DNA from: Clostridiales bacterium
Lineage (GTDB): Bacteria > Bacillota > Clostridia > Christensenellales > Aristaeellaceae
Direction: 5' to 3'
DNA: 27,475 nucleotides
Assembly (NCBI GenBank): GCA_004556545.1
Contig: SFGO01000063.1
Location: 1 to 27,475 of the forward strand
Position 1 is the stretch's first letter; each line of letters opens with the position of its first letter. The notes below the pieces were generated by a model that saw only the letters and a program-made list of their open reading frames with translations, did no database searches and was not told where the DNA came from. The position numbers and the translations under genes were made by a program. Positions 24,960-27,475 of this stretch are shown here, in pieces.

Positions 24960-25019
24960 ACTTTGCCTTCTTTCGACGAAAGCGAAATCCGGGAGGTTTA
25001 GGAAAGGAATGAAGCCTTC

Positions 25020-25937
25020 ATGCCCTTCAGTCTCAAGCACGTCAACTATATTCTGGCCGTGGAGCGCACCGGTTCCGTCACAGCGGCGGCCAATCAGCTG
25101 TTTATTTCCCAGCCTGCCCTGAGCCAGGTCATCCGTCAGGTGGAGCGGGAGCTGGGCGTTCCGATTTTTGACCGCAGTTCCTCCCCCATGCGGCTGACCG
25201 CCGCCGGACAGGAATATATTCACGCCGCCCAGCAGGTCGTGGCGATCCATACCAACCTGACCAACCGCATCAGCGAGATCAAGGGGGAGGCCCACGGCAC
25301 CCTGCGTCTCGGCATTTCCGTGCAGCGCGGCATGCAGATTCTTCCGCGGGTGCTGCCGGAGTTCATGGGCCGTTATCCTCACGTCCGGGTGGAATTGGAG
25401 GAATTCGGCTCCAACACATTGGAAAAAATGGTGCTGGACGGCAGCTGCGATCTGGCGCTGATCACCACCACGCCCTCCAACAGCCGCCTGCGCTACCAGC
25501 TGATCGAAAACGAAGAGATTCTGCTCATCGCCGCCCGGAACACCCAGCTGGCCCGTTCCATTCCAAATGGAACGCCCCTCCATATTGCACAGGCAAAGGA
25601 GGAGCGTTTCATCAGTCTGGCCGTGGGGCACAGTATCCGCACGGTGCAGGATCGTTTATTTCTGTTAAGCGGCATCCAGCCGGAAATTCTTCTGGAATCC
25701 CACAATTTTGAGGCATGCCGTCGTCTGACGCTGGCGTTGGGGGCCGTCATGCTCTGCCCGGACGCCTATATTTCCCGGGTGCCCGATCTGGATCTGAGCG
25801 AAAAGCTGAACGCCTACCCGCTTCTGGATGGCGACATGATGCGGCACTTTTACCTCTGCTGCCGAAGGGACATGCATCTGACCCGTTACATGGAGGATTT
25901 TCTCACCATCCTCCGGCAATGTTTGGCTCAGTCCTGA
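25020..25937 (+). CDS. LysR-family transcriptional regulator
   Basis: 305 residues. The winged helix-turn-helix occupies about residues 3-62, with SVTAAANQLFISQPALSQVIRQVERELG and FDRSSSPMRLTAAG, all typical of LysR. The rest is the periplasmic-binding-like effector domain, beginning at GTLRLGISVQRG. It is divergent from the AtuA-ARH-ABC operon, with an inverted repeat in the shared 193-bp intergenic region, so the operon is its likely target and a pathway metabolite its likely effector (inference). A GGAAAGGA sequence lies 11 bases before the ATG; an out-of-frame ATG at 25009 is not used. Its stop overlaps that of the convergent kinase gene by 10 bp, with no terminator between. Confidence 0.94.
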   Translation: MPFSLKHVNYILAVERTGSVTAAANQLFISQPALSQVIRQVERELGVPIFDRSSSPMRLTAAGQEYIHAAQQVVAIHTNLTNRISEIKGEAHGTLRLGISVQRGMQILPRVLPEFMGRYPHVRVELEEFGSNTLEKMVLDGSCDLALITTTPSNSRLRYQLIENEEILLIAARNTQLARSIPNGTPLHIAQAKEERFISLAVGHSIRTVQDRLFLLSGIQPEILLESHNFEACRRLTLALGAVMLCPDAYISRVPDLDLSEKLNAYPLLDGDMMRHFYLCCRRDMHLTRYMEDFLTILRQCLAQS

Positions 25938-26830
25938 CCCTGCCAGCCCAGCACCTCTTCCAGCGTGGGGATGGACGGCGAAGCGCCGGGCCGGGTCACG
26001 GCGATGGCGGACGCCTTCGCTGCCAGCTCCATCGCCTCGGGAACCGTCCGGCCGGACAAAAGGCCGCCCATCAGGAAGCCGGTGAAGGTATCGCCTGCGG
26101 CTGTGGTGTCCACCGCCTTGACCCGGAAGGCCGGTTGGGCGTGCTTCTGCGTTCCGTCGGCGTACAGGGAACCCTTTTCTCCCAGCGTCAGCACGATAGC
26201 GGCGGCAGGGAACCGTTCCCGCAGGGCTTCCAGCTGCTTTTCCGGATTCTCCCGGTTTTCATCGTCCAGCAGCTGGCAGGCCTCCACCTGATTGAGGAAG
26301 AAGTAATCCACCATTTCCAGCGGGAAGTTACGGATCGCTTCCTCCATGGGCGAAGGATTCAGCACAATTTTCATTCCGCGTTCATGGGCTTTTTCCATGA
26401 TATAGGGAATTTCATTGATCTCATTCTGCAATACCAGCACGTCGCCCTGCCCGAAATGCTCCAGCACGCTATCGGCCATTTCCCGGGTGATGGCGCGGTT
26501 GGTTCCGCCGTAGAGCATAATACAGTTATCGCCGCTATGATCGTTCTGGATGATGGCGCAGCCGGTTTTCTGGTCTTCCAGCACGGAAACGAACTCGGTA
26601 TTCACACCCGCCGCCTTCAGGCTATCCAGCAAAAACAGGCCATCCTTCCCCACAGCGCCCGCCTGACAGGTTTCCGCTCCGGCCCGCGCAAAGGCTACGG
26701 CCTGATTAAAGCCTTTTCCGCCGCAGAACACTTTCATATCTTCTGCCGCGATAGTCTCGCCCTTCTGCACAAAATGGGGCACCCGATAAGTATAGTCAAT
26801 ATTCAGGGATCCAAAACACAGAACCTTCAT
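25928..26830 (-). CDS. PfkB-family carbohydrate kinase, ribokinase-like
   Basis: 300-residue cytosolic kinase. The N terminus has GSLNIDYTYRVPHF and the substrate-binding CGGKGFNQAVAFARAG at 36-51, which is ribokinase-like (GGKGxNQA). The C-terminal PfkB signature DTTAAGDTFTGFL holds the catalytic base Asp and anion hole. NPSPMEE and LTLGEKGS are further ATP-site segments. Ribose is therefore the best guess, with other pentoses, deoxyribose or nucleosides possible. It has its own promoter and GGAGG site. It is convergent with LysR and probably serves the pathway by trapping the sugar freed by the ARH enzymes, although it lies outside the operon. Confidence 0.9.
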   Translation of the reverse strand: MKVLCFGSLNIDYTYRVPHFVQKGETIAAEDMKVFCGGKGFNQAVAFARAGAETCQAGAVGKDGLFLLDSLKAAGVNTEFVSVLEDQKTGCAIIQNDHSGDNCIMLYGGTNRAITREMADSVLEHFGQGDVLVLQNEINEIPYIMEKAHERGMKIVLNPSPMEEAIRNFPLEMVDYFFLNQVEACQLLDDENRENPEKQLEALRERFPAAAIVLTLGEKGSLYADGTQKHAQPAFRVKAVDTTAAGDTFTGFLMGGLLSGRTVPEAMELAAKASAIAVTRPGASPSIPTLEEVLGWQGQD

Positions 26831-26869
26831 TTTGATCCTCCATCAAGGTTTTTCCTACGAAGTTTCATC

Positions 26870-26899
26870 AGTATAATGAAATCATGCCTTGTTTGTCAA
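26870..26899 (-). promoter_or_regulatory. Promoter and possible operators of the ribokinase-like gene
   Basis: On the minus strand TTGACA (26894-26899), an 18-bp spacer and TATACT (26870-26875). The -35 sits inside the palindrome CCTTGTTTGTCAAGG (26887-26901). The -10 sits between the arms TTTCAT (26863-26868) and ATGAAA (26876-26881). Either could be an operator. The remainder of 26900-27024 shows no gene. Confidence 0.7.
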
Positions 26900-27024
26900 G
26901 GTGTTTCGGGCCGCGCGGATGATTTGGCGGTAAACGTCACTTCAAATGCCACTGTTGTATTGACCTTGGAAACTCACTCTCAAAAACAGTCCTCAAAAAA
27001 ATTCAAAAAATTTGAAAAAACCTG

Positions 27025-27052
27025 TTGACATTTTTTCGAAACTGAGTATAAT
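27025..27052 (+). promoter_or_regulatory. tRNA gene promoter
   Basis: Perfect TTGACA (27025-27030) and TATAAT (27047-27052) with a 16-bp spacer. It lies 27 bp before tRNA-Lys. The A/T tracts upstream (26995-27020) may serve as an UP element. Confidence 0.9.
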
Positions 27053-27078
27053 AATCATCGTTGCCTGAAGCGCAGCGA

Positions 27079-27154
27079 GCACCATTAGCTCAGTTGGTAG
27101 AGCACCTGACTCTTAATCAGGGTGTCCAGGGTTCGAGTCCCTGATGGTGTACCA
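27079..27154 (+). tRNA. tRNA-Lys (anticodon CTT)
   Basis: 76 nt. Acceptor GCACCAT pairs with ATGGTGT (one G-U at the end), the D-arm is GCTCAGTTGGTAGAGC, the anticodon loop ACTCTTAAT reads CTT, the T-arm has GGTTCGAGTCC, and A73 with CCA is encoded. All arms fold well. Confidence 0.97.
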
Positions 27155-27159
27155 AAGAG

Positions 27160-27188
27160 AACGGTGTTTCATCAGAAACGCCGTTTTT
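27160..27188 (+). terminator. Terminator-like hairpin between the two tRNA genes
   Basis: AACGGTGTTTC (27160-27170), an ATCA loop and GAAACGCCGTT (27175-27185) are followed by TTTCT. The T-run is short and overlaps the stem base, so termination may be partial. tRNA-Leu starts only 5 bases later. Confidence 0.65.
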
Positions 27189-27193
27189 CTTTT

Positions 27194-27278
27194 GGGGATA
27201 TGGTGAAATTGGCAGACACAGGGGACTTAAAATCCCCCGTCTTCGGACTTGCGGGTTCGAGTCCCGCTATCCCCACCA
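27194..27278 (+). tRNA. tRNA-Leu (anticodon TAA)
   Basis: 85 nt. Acceptor GGGGATA pairs with TATCCCC, the anticodon loop ACTTAAAAT reads TAA, and a long variable arm (CCGTCTTCGGACTT) marks a class II tRNA. The T-arm is GCGGGTTCGAGTCCCGC, and A73 with CCA is encoded. No separate promoter is visible in the 39 bp after tRNA-Lys, so it needs readthrough. Confidence 0.97.
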
Positions 27279-27280
27279 TG

Positions 27281-27329
27281 GCGAGTGTTCTTACAGCATT
27301 TGAAAAGCTGTGAGGACACTCGCTTTTTT
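27281..27329 (+). terminator. Terminator after tRNA-Leu
   Basis: GCGAGTGTTCTTACAGC (27281-27297) pairs with GCTGTGAGGACACTCGC (27307-27323), with G-U/A-C exceptions, and is followed by TTTTTT. It lies 2 bp after the tRNA CCA end. Confidence 0.9.
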
Positions 27330-27333
27330 CAGC

Positions 27334-27475
27334 TCAAACAGCAGGTCTGTCGTCAGTTGTGTAGCTCACGAACACGCCTTTTCTGGTGTTGACGGTGACG
27401 GCCGGGATGGGCAGTGCCGGTTCGTTGGGAATGTTCATTTCCCCCACGCAGTTGTAGTGAATGCGAAGCCGCTGT
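27334..27475 (-). CDS. C-terminal 46 residues of an unidentified protein (partial)
   Basis: A leftward reading frame enters from the right edge and ends in TGA at 27334-27336. It translates as QRLRIHYNCVGEMNIPNE, a Pro-rich stretch, TVNTRKGVFVSYTTD and DRPAV. The HYN-x-VGE pattern faintly recalls the C terminus of serine recombinases with DUF4368-like tails, which would fit a position beside tRNA genes, but this is too little sequence to name it. Use of codons matches the neighbours. No terminator on its own strand is clear. Confidence 0.45.
   Translation of the reverse strand, partial: QRLRIHYNCVGEMNIPNEPALPIPAVTVNTRKGVFVSYTTDDRPAV

Noticed and set aside
27122..27313. A 63-codon plus-strand frame
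   Set aside because: It lies across tRNA-Lys, tRNA-Leu and a terminator, which explain the sequence fully.
1..27475. Insertion sequences or prophage
   Set aside because: No transposase, integrase core or phage structural gene was seen inside the window; only the partial frame at the right edge leaves the question open.

Overview
The window looks like chromosomal DNA of a low-pathogenicity-neutral, Gram-positive Bacillota (Firmicutes) lineage, most likely a class Clostridia gut-type organism; this is inference. The supporting signs are an HrcA/CIRCE operator, HPr kinase/phosphorylase, an LCP cell-wall protein, a LysR regulator beside an LplB/LplC-type sugar ABC transporter, strong GGAGG ribosome binding sites, hairpin-plus-T-run terminators and tRNA genes that encode their CCA end. 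Coding DNA is GC-rich, whereas the promoters are AT-rich.

Left part (1-7162). The left edge holds a leftward promoter and a leader that looks like the start of an rRNA operon, with the 16S gene just outside. Rightwards follow a CIRCE element and htpG (Hsp90), a secreted LCP protein and an ABC-F ATPase. A bidirectional terminator separates these from a leftward pair, an MBL-fold hydrolase and ApbE.

Middle part (7307-14367). From an extended -10 promoter runs a tight rightward gene cluster: a PglF/CapD-like membrane nucleotide-sugar dehydratase, tadA, a Cof-type HAD phosphatase, hprK, a ROK sugar kinase and asnS. It ends in an unusual tandem array of multi-hairpin repeats with terminator hairpins facing outwards at both ends.

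Accessory part (14367-26899). A leftward operon of eight genes starts at about 24880: AtuA-like protein, DUF4387-like protein, large ADP-ribosylglycohydrolase (ARH) homologue, small ARH homologue, two sugar-type ABC permeases, a solute-binding protein, a 144-nt highly folded intergenic element ending in T7, and a second large ARH homologue. A LysR regulator is divergent from it, with a 9-bp inverted repeat between the two. A convergent ribokinase-like PfkB kinase lies beyond LysR. I read this as a candidate, uncharacterised uptake and breakdown pathway for a (ribosyl) N- or O-glycoside: import by the ABC transporter, cleavage by up to three ARH-fold hydrolases, further conversion of the aglycone by AtuA/DUF4387, and phosphorylation of the freed sugar by the kinase. 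The substrate is unknown, and no ABC ATPase (MsmK type) is encoded here.

Right edge (27025-27475). A strong promoter drives tRNA-Lys(CTT) and, beyond a terminator-like hairpin, tRNA-Leu(TAA). The 3' end of an unidentified leftward gene enters from the right edge.
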